From the NCBI RefSeq assembly GCF_025452195.1, contig NZ_CP104973.1, positions 1,736,001 through 1,800,000 of the forward strand: a stretch of 64,000 nt of DNA. Direction: 5' to 3'. The notes beneath the pieces are model-generated. The model did no database searches. It was not told the origin of the DNA and saw only the letters and a program-made list of their open reading frames with translations. The position numbers and the translations under genes are program-made. Source of the DNA: Phyllobacterium zundukense (GTDB lineage Bacteria; Pseudomonadota; Alphaproteobacteria; Rhizobiales; Rhizobiaceae). This document shows positions 1 through 10,316 of the stretch, piece after piece. Within the stretch, counting starts at the first letter, position 1; every line of letters begins with the position of its first letter.

Positions 1-1091
1 CCGCATAGGGCCATCGTAATATCGAGCTCCTTGCGGATGATCTCCAATGCCTCGGTGACGCCTTTTTTTCCGCCGGCACCCAGTCCGTAAACAAAGGCTC
101 GACCGATATATGTGCCCTTGGCTCCGATGGCGAGCGCCTTCAACACGTCCTGTCCCGATCTGATGCCGCCGTCGAAGTGCACTTCGATCTTGTCGCCAAC
201 GGCGTCTACGATATCTGCAAGAACCGATATGGACGACGGCGCTCCATCAAGCTGGCGGCCACCATGATTGGATACGATGATCGCATCTGCACCAGTCGCC
301 GACGCCATTTTCGCGTCTTCGACATCGAGAATGCCTTTGATGATAAGTTTGCCGCCCCACCGTTCCTTAATCCAGGTGACATCGCTCCAGGAGAGGTGGG
401 GATCGAACTGTTCGGTTGTCCAGACTGACAGGGACGACAAATCACCCACGCCTTTGGCGTGGCCGACGATATTGCCGAATGTACGGCGATTGGTCCTGAG
501 CATCTCCATACACCATTGTGGACGAGTGGCCATTTGCCAGATGTGTTTCGGTGTAAACTTCGGAGGTGCAGAAAGACCGTTGCGCAAGTCCTTATGGCGC
601 TGGCCCAGAATCTGCAGATCAAGCGTCAGAACCAGAGCCGAGCACTTGGCAGCTTTGGCACGGTCGATCAAATTATAGATGAAGTCCCGGTCGCGCATCA
701 CATAAAGCTGGAACCAGAAGGGCTTTGTTGTAACCGATGCGACATCCTCGATTGAACAGATGCTCATTGTTGAGAGGGTGAACGGAACGCCGAATTCCTC
801 GGCCGCCTGCGCCGCCAGCATCTCGCCATTTGCATGCTGCATACCCGTCAAGCCGGTTGGTGCGAGAGCGACAGGCATGGAAACTTTCTGCCCGACCATC
901 GTGCTTTCGAGGGTGCGGTCGGTCATGTCGACCGCAACACGCTGGCGCAATTGGATCTTGCGGAAATCCTCTTCGTTTGCGCGATAAGTGCTCTCAGTCC
1001 ATGCACCGGAATCCGCGTAGTCGAAGAACATTTTCGGGACGCGCCGCTTGGCTAATTCTTTCAGATCGGCAATTTCAACTGTCTTTTTCAT
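1..1091 (-). CDS. lldD: FMN-dependent alpha-hydroxy-acid oxidase / L-lactate dehydrogenase, partial
   Basis: Oxidises an L-2-hydroxyacid such as L-lactate to the 2-oxoacid using FMN. The minus strand reads open from ATG at 1091 to the window edge, about 363 residues, so only a short C-terminal end is missing. It starts MKKTVEIADLKELAKRRVPK and has the family's N-terminal FFDYADSG segment, the SNHGGRQLD motif with the active-site His and Arg, and the C-terminal phosphate-binding stretch around FDGGIRSGQDVLKAL and IGRAFVYGL. Divergent from the D-2-hydroxyacid dehydrogenase at 1267, which suggests a shared hydroxyacid role. Exact substrate (lactate, glycolate, mandelate) cannot be decided from motifs. 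Confidence 0.88.
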   Translation of the reverse strand, partial: MKKTVEIADLKELAKRRVPKMFFDYADSGAWTESTYRANEEDFRKIQLRQRVAVDMTDRTLESTMVGQKVSMPVALAPTGLTGMQHANGEMLAAQAAEEFGVPFTLSTMSICSIEDVASVTTKPFWFQLYVMRDRDFIYNLIDRAKAAKCSALVLTLDLQILGQRHKDLRNGLSAPPKFTPKHIWQMATRPQWCMEMLRTNRRTFGNIVGHAKGVGDLSSLSVWTTEQFDPHLSWSDVTWIKERWGGKLIIKGILDVEDAKMASATGADAIIVSNHGGRQLDGAPSSISVLADIVDAVGDKIEVHFDGGIRSGQDVLKALAIGAKGTYIGRAFVYGLGAGGKKGVTEALEIIRKELDITMALC

Positions 1092-1266
1092 ATTCCGCCC
1101 TGCAGCAATGGTGCGATGGTTTTCACACCAATGTATCCAAAAAGGCAAGCGCCAACTCAACAAATGGCTACAGATAAAGGCATACTTCATAAGCAAATGG
1201 TTTGTCTTTGCTCCTCGAGTGCAGCTATTGTCCTAACTCAGTCTGCACTCGACAGGATCCGATTTG

Positions 1267-2190
1267 ATGGAAAAACAACCCCTTCTCCTGCTTGGACCTC
1301 TCATGCCGTATCTAACGGAGGAGTTGGCAAAGCGATACGCAATTGAAAAACTCTACGAGGAAACAGACGCTCTGGGCTTTCTGCAGAAAAATGCAGAACG
1401 CTTTCGCGCGGCGGTCACGAGTACGTTCACTGGCCTCAAGGCGGATATGATCGATTTGCTGCCTGCACTCGAGATCGTTTCTTCGTTTGGTGTCGGCACG
1501 GATTCGCTGGATATTGCTTACGCAGAGACCAAGGGAATACAGATCGCCAACACACCGGACGTTCTTAACGAAGACACCGCAAATATGGCGATCACACTTC
1601 TGTTGGCGGCTACCCGCGACATCGTTGCAAATGATCGGTTCGTTCGGGAGGGACGCTGGGCGACAGGAGAAACACCACCCTTGGCGCTGGGGATCGAAGG
1701 CAAGAAGATCGGACTGGTTGGGCTTGGCCGGATTGGCAGTGTCATCGCAAGGAAGTTGACTGCTTTTGGTTGCGAGATCGTCTACCACACGCGCAATAAG
1801 AGACACGACGTCTCATATGAGCATTACAACGATTTGACCGAAATGGCCCGCAAGTGTTCTGCTTTGATCGCAATCTTGCCAGGCGGAGACGCAACGAAAG
1901 GCGTCATTTCGCGCGAGGTCCTGCAGGCGCTTGGTTCCAAAGGAACCTTCATCAACATCGCGCGCGGCACGGTCGTCGACGAAATCGCCTTGGTCGAGCT
2001 TTTGCAATCGGGACAACTTGGACGCGCTGGTCTCGACGTGTTCGTGGATGAACCGAATGTCCCTGAAGTCCTGTTTGAACTGAATAATGTGGTGCTGCAG
2101 CCACACATGGGCAGTGCCACGGTCGAAACGCGAAAGGCGATGGCCGACCGTGTCGTTTCCAATCTGGACGACTACTTTTCAACCAAGTGA
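1267..2190 (+). CDS. D-isomer-specific 2-hydroxyacid dehydrogenase (GhrB/hydroxypyruvate-reductase-like)
   Basis: NAD(P)H-dependent interconversion of a 2-oxoacid and its D-2-hydroxyacid; glyoxylate or hydroxypyruvate are likely substrates by family. 307 residues from ATG 1267, preceded by AGGA at 1254-1257; an in-frame TTG lies directly before it. Visible are the dinucleotide-binding GLGRIGSV motif in mid-protein and the catalytic Arg (NIARGTVVDE), Glu (VFVDEPNVPE) and His (QPHMGSAT) in the usual order. Length is typical. Divergent from the hydroxyacid oxidase at 1-1091 and convergent with purU (12 bp apart). Confidence 0.88.
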   Translation: MEKQPLLLLGPLMPYLTEELAKRYAIEKLYEETDALGFLQKNAERFRAAVTSTFTGLKADMIDLLPALEIVSSFGVGTDSLDIAYAETKGIQIANTPDVLNEDTANMAITLLLAATRDIVANDRFVREGRWATGETPPLALGIEGKKIGLVGLGRIGSVIARKLTAFGCEIVYHTRNKRHDVSYEHYNDLTEMARKCSALIAILPGGDATKGVISREVLQALGSKGTFINIARGTVVDEIALVELLQSGQLGRAGLDVFVDEPNVPEVLFELNNVVLQPHMGSATVETRKAMADRVVSNLDDYFSTK

Positions 2191-2202
2191 AGCTGCAGGC
2201 GA

Positions 2203-3057
2203 TTATCCGAATACGACCGTCTTGTGACCGTTGAGCATGACGCGCGATTCAAGGTGTTTCTTTACTGCCCGCGCCAGCACGCGACTTTCGATGTCGCGGC
2301 CGGTGGCAACGAAATCTTCCGCACTCATGGCATGGGTAACGCGTTCGGTCTCCTGCTCGATGATCGGACCCTCATCGAGGTCAGGCGTGACATAATGCGC
2401 TGTCGCGCCAATAAGCTTCACGCCGCGTTCGAAAGCCTGGTGATAGGGCTTGGCACCCTTAAAGCTTGGCAGGAACGAATGGTGGATATTGATGACTTTG
2501 CCGAACAACCGTTTTGACAAATTGTCTGACAGGACCTGCATGTAGCGGGCCAGAACGACGAGATCTGCGCCCGTGTCCTTGACGATCTTGAGCAGAGCCT
2601 CTTCCTGCTCGATCTTGTTGTCCTTGGAGACCGGCAGGACATGATAAGGAATGCTCTCATGTTCCGCAAAGCGGCGGCTGTCCTCATGGTTGGAGACGAT
2701 CGCAGCAACATCGGCGTCCAGCCAACCAACCTTGATCTGGTAGAACAGATGCAGAAGCGCATGGTCGAACTTGGATACCATGATGATGATCTTCGGCTTT
2801 TTCGATTGGTCAACAAGGGTGGTTTTCATGTCGAAACGCTGAATGGCGGGTTTCAAGGCCCGTTCGACATCATCCTTGGTTGTGCCTTCAGCTGCCGTGA
2901 AGGCGATGCGCATGAAGAAGCGATTTGTCTGTCTGTCCCAGAACTGATTGCTCTCGGCAATATTCGCATCCATACCGGCAAGCTCCGTCGTTACCGACGC
3001 AACGATACCCGGTCGATCTTCACAGGAAAGGGTAAGGACATAATTTTTGTCTGGCAT
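2203..3057 (-). CDS. purU: Formyltetrahydrofolate deformylase
   Basis: Hydrolyses 10-formyl-THF to formate and THF, balancing one-carbon pools and supplying formate for purine synthesis. 284 residues: an N-terminal ACT domain (starting YVLTLSCEDRPGIVASVT) and a C-terminal formyltransferase fold with the catalytic region NIHHSFLPSFKGAKPYHQAF and the downstream TPDLDEGPII segment containing the active-site Asp. Length and domain order match PurU. It stands alone on the minus strand between the hydroxyacid dehydrogenase and cobJ. Confidence 0.93.
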   Translation of the reverse strand: MPDKNYVLTLSCEDRPGIVASVTTELAGMDANIAESNQFWDRQTNRFFMRIAFTAAEGTTKDDVERALKPAIQRFDMKTTLVDQSKKPKIIIMVSKFDHALLHLFYQIKVGWLDADVAAIVSNHEDSRRFAEHESIPYHVLPVSKDNKIEQEEALLKIVKDTGADLVVLARYMQVLSDNLSKRLFGKVINIHHSFLPSFKGAKPYHQAFERGVKLIGATAHYVTPDLDEGPIIEQETERVTHAMSAEDFVATGRDIESRVLARAVKKHLESRVMLNGHKTVVFG

Positions 3058-3168
3058 GATAACTCCGGGTGCAGGCGATCTGATCTTGCAGGATCATAGT
3101 GAGCAGCGTCGAACGGCGTCGATACAAAAGCGAAGCGCTCAGTCCTTTTTCCGGCATGGACTTTCTGT

Positions 3169-4614
3169 TCAACCTTCGGGCTTGGTTCCGTACCAGCGAG
3201 GCGTATAGACCCATTTGCCGCCGTCCCTGCGTTCAAAACTGCGCGTGAGCGACGATCCGACAATGATCACCGTTCGCATGTCCACCTGATCGGGGGTTAG
3301 CTCGGCAAGCGCGATGACACGCAAGGTTTCCGCAGGACGGCCGATATCTCGACCAAGGACGATAGGGGTATCAACATTCCGGTACTTGCGCAGGATATCG
3401 ATGGCGCGTGGCAGTTGCCAAGGACGATGCTTTGAGATTGGATTGTAGAATGCCATTGCAAGGTCTGCTTCGGCGGCCAATGAAATGCGTTTCTCAATAA
3501 TCTCCCAAGGCTTCAGATTGTCGGAAAGCGAAAGAACACAGAAGTCATGACCGAGTGGTGCACCACTACGGCTGGCTGCCGCCAACGCAGCGGAAACCCC
3601 GGGCAGTATTTCCAACTCCACAGCATGCCAGGAGACGTCCGCAGATTCATGCAATGCCTCGACCACTGCAGCAGCCATGGCGAAAACACCGGGATCACCG
3701 GAAGAAACCATCACGACGGACCGGCCCGTTGCGGCAAGCTTGAAAGCGTGTCGCGCGCGCTGCATTTCTTCGCGATTGTCGGTTATATGCAAGGTCTGGT
3801 CTGAGCGGAAAGGTCCAGCCATGCGGACGTAGGTGTCATAGCCAAGCACATCGTCAGCGTTGTTCAGTTCCCGTTTGACCGCAGGAACCATAAAATCGGG
3901 GTTCCCTGGCCCGAGACCGACCACTGCAAGCCGTCCACGTTTGTGGTCGGCCAGCGTAGCTTCTGCAGAGGCCGCGCTCTTGAAATCTGTCGGCTTGCGC
4001 TGAAAAACCAGAACACCTTTTTGGGGTGCAACATCCGAAGACGTAACCAGGATACGCAGTTCCGCGTCGTCATCCAGCGGAAGCTTGGCGTCCTGAAGCC
4101 AAGGCGCGTCTCCCTCTATTCTAACAGTTTTGCCCCCAAGCAAATCGGCAATGAATGCCTTGGCGTCCCCGGGATTTTTCAATTCGAAGCCCGGGGGAGG
4201 ATTGAGCAGGCAAGTACCGAACCGGAGTTCACCTGATGTCGTTATGGCGGGTGAGACCTGGAGAACAGCTGCAATTTGCCGGGCAAGAACGTTCACACCT
4301 GTTGTGCCACCCAAGAGGGGAACAACCGCGCTGCCATCATCCGCCACCGCCAGAACGGGCGGTTCGGCTCCCTTGTCACCAAGAACCGGGGCGAGGGAGC
4401 GGATAGTAATGCCGGCGGCGCAGAGAGCGATGACTGCATGACCGTTCTGATAGAGCTGCCGGACTGTTTCGCCGAAGTTCGTGTAGGAGATATCGGCGCC
4501 TTCGACGCGGGCTTCCAACCCATAGATAGTTGCTTCGAGCATGCTCGCTCTGATTCGCGATGCGGTTTCCATGCCGAGCGCCGACAGGGCCACTATGGCT
4601 ATTGGATATATCAT
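3169..4614 (-). CDS. cobJ: CbiG-like domains fused to precorrin-3B C17-methyltransferase
   Basis: Ring-contraction step of cobalamin synthesis: SAM-dependent C17 methylation of precorrin-3B. ATG at 4614 overlaps the cobI stop as ATGA (4611-4614), with GGAG upstream; a start at 4632 would add six residues. 481 residues, about twice the usual CobJ. The first ~220 resemble CbiG N-terminal and middle domains ([31 protein letters not shown]). From about residue 227 on it is a tetrapyrrole methyltransferase ([44 protein letters not shown]). The C-terminal CbiG (CobE-like) domain is absent. Last gene of cobG-H-I-J. Confidence 0.9.
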   Translation of the reverse strand: MIYPIAIVALSALGMETASRIRASMLEATIYGLEARVEGADISYTNFGETVRQLYQNGHAVIALCAAGITIRSLAPVLGDKGAEPPVLAVADDGSAVVPLLGGTTGVNVLARQIAAVLQVSPAITTSGELRFGTCLLNPPPGFELKNPGDAKAFIADLLGGKTVRIEGDAPWLQDAKLPLDDDAELRILVTSSDVAPQKGVLVFQRKPTDFKSAASAEATLADHKRGRLAVVGLGPGNPDFMVPAVKRELNNADDVLGYDTYVRMAGPFRSDQTLHITDNREEMQRARHAFKLAATGRSVVMVSSGDPGVFAMAAAVVEALHESADVSWHAVELEILPGVSAALAAASRSGAPLGHDFCVLSLSDNLKPWEIIEKRISLAAEADLAMAFYNPISKHRPWQLPRAIDILRKYRNVDTPIVLGRDIGRPAETLRVIALAELTPDQVDMRTVIIVGSSLTRSFERRDGGKWVYTPRWYGTKPEG

Positions 4615-5351
4615 TCGGCGCTCCCCGCCCATTTCTCTCCCGGCACGAGAATCAATGAGAAATAGGGCGAGGATTCGGGATCGACCTCCGCCAATGGAAT
4701 GATGCGTTGTGCCTCCATCGTTGCCCGTTCGACATAAAGCGCCCGATCGAGCAGGCCAAGATCGTCGATTACACCACGCACTTTCGCGAGGTTTTTACCA
4801 AGCTTCATGATCGCTGCCGCCTCGGTGGCGGCGAGCCGGGTCTTCAAATCTTGTGCAGAAAGGACACCGGAGAGAACAGTAAGCGTCTGATTCCGGTAGA
4901 CCAGTGGTGCACCTAGCACGGCGGCTCCGCCCAGTATGGAACAGACACCTGGCACGACTTCGGTTTCGTAGTCTTCAGCCAGTCTGTCGTGGATGTACAT
5001 GAAGGAGCCGTAGAAGAATGGGTCCCCCTCGGCGATAACCGCGACATCAGTTCCCGCGTCGAGATGGGTGCGCAAAAGCGCGGTTATCTCGCCGTAGAAA
5101 TCGCTGACGATAGCATCGTAGTTCATATGCGCTGGTAATATCTCTGTCGTGACTGGATAAATCAGCGGGACGAGAAGCTGCTTCTCGTCAAGATAGCGCT
5201 CGACGATAGCTAAGGCGTTACCCTTCTTGCCTTTGGCTGCATGATAAGCGACCACGGGGGCAGCCTGAAGCAGACGCAACGCCTTCAATGTAATGAGTTC
5301 AGGATCGCCGGGACCAACACCCAGTCCAAAAAGCCGCCCGGGCTTTGGCAT
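4611..5351 (-). CDS. cobI: Precorrin-2 C20-methyltransferase
   Basis: SAM-dependent methylation of precorrin-2 at C20 to precorrin-3A in the aerobic B12 pathway. 246 residues from ATG 5351 ([20 protein letters not shown]), a typical length. Tetrapyrrole methylase motifs are visible: [31 protein letters not shown] and [19 protein letters not shown] longer in-frame reading to 5693 overlaps cobH and is not credible. The start overlaps the cobH stop by one base (TAATG) and the stop overlaps the cobJ start, so all are probably translationally coupled. Confidence 0.95.
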   Translation of the reverse strand: MPKPGRLFGLGVGPGDPELITLKALRLLQAAPVVAYHAAKGKKGNALAIVERYLDEKQLLVPLIYPVTTEILPAHMNYDAIVSDFYGEITALLRTHLDAGTDVAVIAEGDPFFYGSFMYIHDRLAEDYETEVVPGVCSILGGAAVLGAPLVYRNQTLTVLSGVLSAQDLKTRLAATEAAAIMKLGKNLAKVRGVIDDLGLLDRALYVERATMEAQRIIPLAEVDPESSPYFSLILVPGEKWAGSAE

Positions 5352-5977
5352 TATTCTTTCTCCGACGCGAGAGCATTGATCGCTGCAGCAGCCATGGCAC
5401 TGCCGCCGCGGCGGCCATGCACGACAACATAGGGAATTCCGCGGCTGTCCTCCGCAAGCGCCGCCTTGGATTCCATCGCGCCGACAAAGCCGACTGGAAA
5501 GCCGAGAATCAGCGCCGGTTTTGGAGCGCCTTCGTCGATCATTTCGAGCAATCGGAAGAGGGCGGTGGGCGCATTGCCGAAGGCAACAACAGCACCCGCC
5601 AAGTGGGGGCGCCATAGTTCCAACGCTGCCGCGGATCGGGTGTTGCCCATGTCGAGCGCCAATTTGGCGACCGAGGGATCTCCCAAGGTGCAAATCACCT
5701 GATTTTGAGCCGGCAGACGTGATCGGGTGACACCCTCAGCAACCATGCGTGCGTCGCACAAGATGGGCGCGCCGCTCAGTAATGCGCTGCGACCAGCTGT
5801 TGCGGCGCCCTCGGAAAACGCCAGGTCCTGTATGACATCGACCATGCCGCAAGCATGGGCGACGCGCACAGCCAACTTTTCCAGATCAGCTGGAATGCCC
5901 TTCAAATCGGCTTCGGAACGAATGATAGCGAACGAGCGATCATAGATCGCCTGACCGTCGCGGATATAGTCAAGCAT
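5351..5977 (-). CDS. cobH: Precorrin-8X methylmutase
   Basis: Moves the C11 methyl group to C12, converting precorrin-8X to hydrogenobyrinate. 208 residues from ATG 5977 ([19 protein letters not shown]), which aligns with the family N-terminus; an upstream in-frame ATG at 6007 would overlap cobG more deeply. Family landmarks include VAHACGMVD with the catalytic His, [26 protein letters not shown] and [13 protein letters not shown]. Start overlaps the cobG end by 8 bp; stop overlaps cobI by 1 bp. Confidence 0.95.
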   Translation of the reverse strand: MLDYIRDGQAIYDRSFAIIRSEADLKGIPADLEKLAVRVAHACGMVDVIQDLAFSEGAATAGRSALLSGAPILCDARMVAEGVTRSRLPAQNQVICTLGDPSVAKLALDMGNTRSAAALELWRPHLAGAVVAFGNAPTALFRLLEMIDEGAPKPALILGFPVGFVGAMESKAALAEDSRGIPYVVVHGRRGGSAMAAAAINALASEKE

Positions 5978-7352
5978 ATAGTGGCCCCCCAGAGCCGGAA
6001 TTCTCATCGATCAATTCGGCAGCTTCGTCGATAGTTACATTGGCAGCCAATAGCTTGCCAAAACGCGACGGTCCATTGGTCGCGCACAGAAAGATGTCGT
6101 AACGTCCGGCCGCAGTTGCCACGAGAGTTATGGGTTTTGCCGAGGGCGATGCACAGGATTTGCTGCAACCACTCATATGGATTTGCGGAACTGCCGGATT
6201 GCCCTGCAATAGCGCCGCGAGCTTCAGCCCGTCTGACTGGGTGGCTGCCAAAGCCGAACCGCATCCCGCCGACCCCGAACAGCTGATCATCGTCGCAAGT
6301 GCCTTTTTAGGATTGGTGCCCAGTCCGAGTGCTTCGAGCGCAGCGAGCGTTGTCTTTGCATCACCGATTGAAACTTGCGGCAAGAGAACGCTTTGCCAAG
6401 GGGTCATGCGCAATGTTCCGTTGCCATACTTTTCAGCAACGTCCGCCAGCGATTGCAACAGGCCTGGATCAAGGCGGCCAAGTGGAGGCATAGCGCCTAC
6501 AAAACAGCGTGAGTTGTTAGCTTCCGACGAGAGGCCAAGATGACCATTTTCACGGGCAGGATATCTGCGCCAATTTGTAATCTTCTCACTTCGCATCGGA
6601 ACTCCGAGGCGAGATTCCAACTGGTCTACGAGGTAGTCTGCCCCAGTTTCGTCCGTCATATGACGCAGGCGCGAAGCTTGCGGGTGTGCACGGCACCATT
6701 TGATGAAGGTATCGAGCATGCCAGTGATGAGACCGAATGCTTGCTCGGTTGTAACACTGCCAAGGGCAGGCTGAGCATCGGCTTTTGTGGGCGGCACGCC
6801 TGCTACGCCGAAGGCGAAGCGCGGCGCACTGCTTTCCAGATCGATAGGACTGAGCCAAAGATCATGGGGGTGATCAACCATCGCAACGCTTTCGCCTCCA
6901 TCAATGAGAATGGAAAACTTAGGCGAAAGAGTCTGGTAGAGCAGATTCGTCTGCACGATTGTCAGCACGCGCAGGGCCAGAGGCCGGACGTCCGGTACCG
7001 TCCCGTCGAATCCGGCAAACGGGCTGATCATAATGTTGCGAACGTCATCGCCTCGATCGCTCAATGGTCCGAGCCCTGCTTCCAGCAAAGCCGTTATTAA
7101 CGATTCTTCCATTTCCGGCCGCACACCACGAATTTGCAGATTGGCACGATTGGTGATTTCAATCGTACCGTTGCCACAACGCTGTGCCGCGTGCGCGACG
7201 GCGCGGGCCTGAACTGAGCTCAGATCGCCGAAGGTCAGTTTCAAACGGCAGATACCGCCGTCGAGTGCCTTTGCCATGCGGAACAACCCCGGGCAGGCAG
7301 AGCGTCGCGCCTCGACGGTTGATCGCTGGATAGTGGTTCTCAGATGGCTCAT
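5970..7352 (-). CDS. cobG: Precorrin-3B synthase (aerobic, Fe-S/siroheme-type)
   Basis: Oxygen-dependent conversion of precorrin-3A to precorrin-3B; a marker of the aerobic pathway. 460 residues from ATG 7352 ([17 protein letters not shown]); an upstream ATG at 7391 is possible. It resembles nitrite/sulfite reductases: [14 protein letters not shown] and [16 protein letters not shown]-terminally, and four candidate [4Fe-4S] cysteines near the C-terminus in [12 protein letters not shown] and [10 protein letters not shown]. First gene of cobG-H-I-J, divergent from cobL across about 120 bp. No cobalamin riboswitch was recognised in that short gap. Confidence 0.93.
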   Translation of the reverse strand: MSHLRTTIQRSTVEARRSACPGLFRMAKALDGGICRLKLTFGDLSSVQARAVAHAAQRCGNGTIEITNRANLQIRGVRPEMEESLITALLEAGLGPLSDRGDDVRNIMISPFAGFDGTVPDVRPLALRVLTIVQTNLLYQTLSPKFSILIDGGESVAMVDHPHDLWLSPIDLESSAPRFAFGVAGVPPTKADAQPALGSVTTEQAFGLITGMLDTFIKWCRAHPQASRLRHMTDETGADYLVDQLESRLGVPMRSEKITNWRRYPARENGHLGLSSEANNSRCFVGAMPPLGRLDPGLLQSLADVAEKYGNGTLRMTPWQSVLLPQVSIGDAKTTLAALEALGLGTNPKKALATMISCSGSAGCGSALAATQSDGLKLAALLQGNPAVPQIHMSGCSKSCASPSAKPITLVATAAGRYDIFLCATNGPSRFGKLLAANVTIDEAAELIDENSGSGGPLYA

Positions 7353-7471
7353 GGCGTTGTCGGTTTTACAGGATGCCTCGGGGCGTGCCAACCTTTCTCA
7401 TAGCGCTCGCTTCGTTGACCCATCAAGTGGTTTCGGGCATGCATGGTAGCCGCAATTCGATGGAATGTATG

Positions 7472-8686
7472 ATGACGCAATGGTTGACGATTATCGGGAT
7501 TGGTGAGGATGGATATAGTGGTCTCGGTCAGAATGCCCGTGATGCCCTCGCAGGTGCTGGAACGATTTTCGGCGGCAAGCGCCATCTGGATCTGTTGCCC
7601 GAAGGGCTGGCCGGTGAACGTATTGCATGGCCCAGCCCATTCTCGGATGCGTACCCTATGCTCCTTGCCTTGGGCGGCCAGCCTGTCGCTGTGTTGGCCA
7701 GCGGCGATCCGATGCATTTCGGCATGGGCGCCACTCTGACGCGCTATGTCGCGGCCGATGAGATGCGAGTAATTCCCGCTCCTTCATCATTCTCGCTGGC
7801 GGCCGCTGCCATGGGCTGGCCGATACAGGAAACACAACTGCTGAGTGTTCATGGCAGGCCAATCGAGACGCTGTTCAAGGCGTTCGCGCCTGGGGCGAAG
7901 TTGCTTATTCTCAGCAATGATGGAGGCACGCCTTTACAGGTTGCGCAGATGCTGAGCGAAACCGGGTTCGGCTCAGCGCGATTGACTGTGCTGGAGCATC
8001 TGGCGGGTGCGGCGCAGCGGCGAATTGATGGCATTGCGAATGCCTGGAACCATCCTCGCTGTGCCGATCTCAATGTGCTTGCTGTGGATTGCGGCAGAGC
8101 GATGCCACCAGCCCGGTCCTATGCAACGCTTGCCGGTCTGCCCGACGAAGCGTTCGAACATGACGGGCAATTGACTAAGCGGGATATCCGTGCCGTTACA
8201 CTGGCACATCTTGCGCCGCTGCCGGGGGAGCTCTTATGGGATGTCGGGGCGGGTTGCGGCTCGATCGGCATTGAGTGGATGCGCGCACACAGTTCATGCC
8301 GGACCTTGGCAATTGAGGCCAATGACAAGCGGCAAGATTTGATCTTGCGTAACAGCCGGGTACTAGGAGTGCCTGACCTTCAACTTGTACGCGGTGAAGC
8401 GCCGGCGGCTTTGCAGGGGCTTGCAGAACCCGATGCCGTCTTCATCGGTGGCGGCTTGACCGATGAGGGGGTAATGGAGGCGTGCTGGAAGGGTCTCAAG
8501 CCAGGTGGGCGCCTGGTTGCCAATGCTGTAACAATTCAGAGTGAAATGGCAATCGTTGGCTGGCGCTCCGCCCATGGCGGCGGACTCACAAAGCTTGCTG
8601 TTTCGTATGCGCAACCTCTGGGTGGTTTCGATACGTGGCGTTCTGCTCTGCCGGTCACGGTCTACGTTGTTCACAAGCCGATGTGA
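7472..8686 (+). CDS. cobL: Precorrin-6Y C5,15-methyltransferase (decarboxylating)
   Basis: Methylates precorrin-6Y at C5 and C15 and decarboxylates the C12 acetate. 404 residues from ATG 7472 ([18 protein letters not shown]), with another ATG immediately before at 7469. The N-terminal half is a CobE/CbiE-type tetrapyrrole methylase ([30 protein letters not shown]); the C-terminal half is a CbiT-type Rossmann methyltransferase ([18 protein letters not shown]). Divergent from cobG. cobK and cobM, often nearby in related genomes, were not found in the window. Confidence 0.94.
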   Translation: MTQWLTIIGIGEDGYSGLGQNARDALAGAGTIFGGKRHLDLLPEGLAGERIAWPSPFSDAYPMLLALGGQPVAVLASGDPMHFGMGATLTRYVAADEMRVIPAPSSFSLAAAAMGWPIQETQLLSVHGRPIETLFKAFAPGAKLLILSNDGGTPLQVAQMLSETGFGSARLTVLEHLAGAAQRRIDGIANAWNHPRCADLNVLAVDCGRAMPPARSYATLAGLPDEAFEHDGQLTKRDIRAVTLAHLAPLPGELLWDVGAGCGSIGIEWMRAHSSCRTLAIEANDKRQDLILRNSRVLGVPDLQLVRGEAPAALQGLAEPDAVFIGGGLTDEGVMEACWKGLKPGGRLVANAVTIQSEMAIVGWRSAHGGGLTKLAVSYAQPLGGFDTWRSALPVTVYVVHKPM

Positions 8687-8793
8687 TTGTCCGTTCGATG
8701 CAGGGAATACTGAATATGGCCTTTTTGCCTTCAATAGCGGAACCAACATCGCAGTTCTAAGGTTGGTATTCTCTTGCCGGAAAGGAATCTCTC

Positions 8794-9591
8794 ATGGAAC
8801 TTGATCCTCAGAACGCGTTTTCCGCAATTCAGACGGGCATTCGCGAGGCAAGCGCCCTTGTTGTTGCTTACGCGTTTTCTGTAATTGGCGCGGTTCTGTT
8901 ACTGATCATCGGATTCGTCGTCGCAGGTCTCGTCGAGCGTTGGGTCTATGCCGGGCTTGGGCAAGTCGGCGGCTTCGACCTGACATTGCGCCGGTTTTTT
9001 TCCAAGATCGCACGCTATGTGGTGCTCGGCCTCGTCGTGGTAATGGTGCTCGGTCAATTTGGTATCCAGACCGCTTCGGTTATTGCTGCCATCGGTGCTG
9101 TCGGCCTGGCAATAGGACTGGCCTTACAAGGAACGTTGCAGAATATCGCGGCCGGCATCATGCTTTTAGCGCTCCGTCCCCTGCGCATTGGCGAATATGT
9201 GGAGGTCGGCAGCATCAGCGGTACAGTCGAAGAGATCGGTCTCTTTGCGACGCGATTGCGTGCTGCGGATGGCATATATATTCTTGCGCCAAATTCGACG
9301 CTTTGGACCCTGCCCGTCAAGAATTTTACCCGAAACGGTATTCGGCGCAATGACATCACGATTACGGTTTCCAATGAGGATGATTTGGACCGGGTGCAGC
9401 AATCCTTGATCGAACAGGCTGAAACCGACAAGCGGGTCAAGAAAGACCCGGCCCCCTCAGCCTTTGTGGCCGAACTAGGCGATGCGACCACAGCAATAAC
9501 ATTACGCTACTGGACTTCGGTCAACGAATACCAATCTGCCAAAGCGGATCTTAACAAAAGCGTGCTGAACTGGCTGAAAGCCAAAGTTTGA
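8794..9591 (+). CDS. MscS-family mechanosensitive channel
   Basis: Small-conductance mechanosensitive channel that releases solutes on hypo-osmotic shock. 265 residues, near the E. coli MscS length. An N-terminal hydrophobic helix (VVAYAFSVIGAVLLLIIGFV) is followed by a second membrane helix (YVVLGLVVVMVLGQFGI), the Gly/Ala-rich pore helix (AAIGAVGLAIGLALQGTLQN) and the beta domain beginning LRIGEYVEVGSISGTVEEIGL. Strong GGAAAGGA ribosome site before ATG 8794. Appears monocistronic. Confidence 0.92.
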   Translation: MELDPQNAFSAIQTGIREASALVVAYAFSVIGAVLLLIIGFVVAGLVERWVYAGLGQVGGFDLTLRRFFSKIARYVVLGLVVVMVLGQFGIQTASVIAAIGAVGLAIGLALQGTLQNIAAGIMLLALRPLRIGEYVEVGSISGTVEEIGLFATRLRAADGIYILAPNSTLWTLPVKNFTRNGIRRNDITITVSNEDDLDRVQQSLIEQAETDKRVKKDPAPSAFVAELGDATTAITLRYWTSVNEYQSAKADLNKSVLNWLKAKV

Positions 9592-9891
9592 CCTGTTCAA
9601 AGCTATGATCATAGAATCAGTTACTTGGCCCGCGGAAACAATCCCGCCGATCTCGCATTGCGGATCGGCTATTCGCCGCTAGGCCACCTGAAATAGCCGT
9701 TCCGACCGTTAGCCCCAGCCACGAAAAAAGGGGCCGCTTCGACTACAGTCGGAAGCGGCCGGAAATTGGTATAAGGGCATATAACAATAAAATATTGCAT
9801 TTGCTTCGCAACTGCAAGTACTGCTTTTGAATGAGCAAAACGTGGACGTTTCTGAATTCGTTCCTTTGACCGAAAAATGTGGTGGAGGGCA
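9592..9891. other. Intergenic region between mscS gene and the integrated element
   Basis: 300 bp without a convincing gene. It contains the minus-strand terminator at 9732-9760, which belonged to the tRNA-Arg gene before the element inserted, and an AT-rich stretch near 9778-9800. No repeat or promoter was recognised besides these. Confidence 0.6.
9725..9760 (-). terminator. Rho-independent terminator, originally of tRNA-Arg(CCT)
   Basis: A perfect 9-bp stem (GGCCGCTTC at 9732-9740 with GAAGCGGCC at 9752-9760) is followed on the minus strand by a run of T (plus-strand AAAAAA before the stem). It lies about 130 bp beyond the displaced 3' tRNA fragment at 9892-9943, so it is now separated from the rebuilt tRNA at 18546-18622 by the element. 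Confidence 0.75.
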
Positions 9892-9943
9892 GTATGGTGA
9901 TCCCGACTGGATTCGAACCAGTGGCCTACAGATTAGGAATCTG
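9892..9943 (-). repeat. Left attachment site with displaced 3' tRNA-Arg fragment
   Basis: 52 bp identical to 18543-18594. It covers the anticodon-loop part, variable and T arms, acceptor 3' strand and CCA of tRNA-Arg(CCT) on the minus strand, plus three bases beyond. After 9943 the sequence diverges from the tRNA, so this copy is a non-functional 3' remnant. The original tRNA terminator lies on its left, showing that this side is the displaced native 3' end. Confidence 0.92.
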
Positions 9944-10316
9944 CAATCTTACGGATTTCACCCTTCAGACACCCTGTCTCTCCCTCATCTCACCTCAGAG
10001 AGACGCTTGAGTGTGACTAACAGTTTGAAATCACGAATGGAAATCAGAAAATGAATGGGAAAAACTTGAGGAATGACCTCTTAGGTCGTCCCCTAGACAC
10101 AAAATCACTCCTCAGAGTTCCCTTTCTCCGTCCTATCACACATAAGATATTGATATAATTCTAGATTATTTTCGGTCTCATCCCAGAGATTCACGACAAA
10201 TTGTCCTCTCATCTCCTTAATTGATTGCTTTCACTACCTCCTAGATTACCCCCTTCTGTTGCCTCAGATTCCGAGATATGTCATTACTCGGTCATTACTT
10301 TTACGGGGATCATGAC
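9944..10316. other. Non-coding region between left att and integrase
   Basis: 373 bp with no convincing gene. It holds a short inverted repeat GACCT-CTT-AGGTC near 10075-10087, several CCTCAGA words, an extended -10 promoter at 10151-10159, and two GTCATTACT copies (10280-10288 and 10291-10299) that recur near the right end. It likely contains the integrase promoter and possible recombinase arm sites. Confidence 0.5.
10151..10159 (+). promoter_or_regulatory. Candidate extended -10 promoter of the integrase
   Basis: TGATATAAT is a perfect TATAAT hexamer (10154-10159) with the TGN extension. No good -35 is seen 17 bp upstream, as is usual for extended -10 promoters. It lies about 155 bp before the integrase ATG at 10317 in AT-rich DNA. 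Inference only. Confidence 0.35.

Noticed and set aside
7353..7471. Possible cobalamin riboswitch between cobG and cobL
   Set aside because: The gap is only about 120 bp and no B12-box-like sequence was recognised.
9827..10054. 75-aa frame across the left att site
   Set aside because: It is largely translated tRNA remnant.
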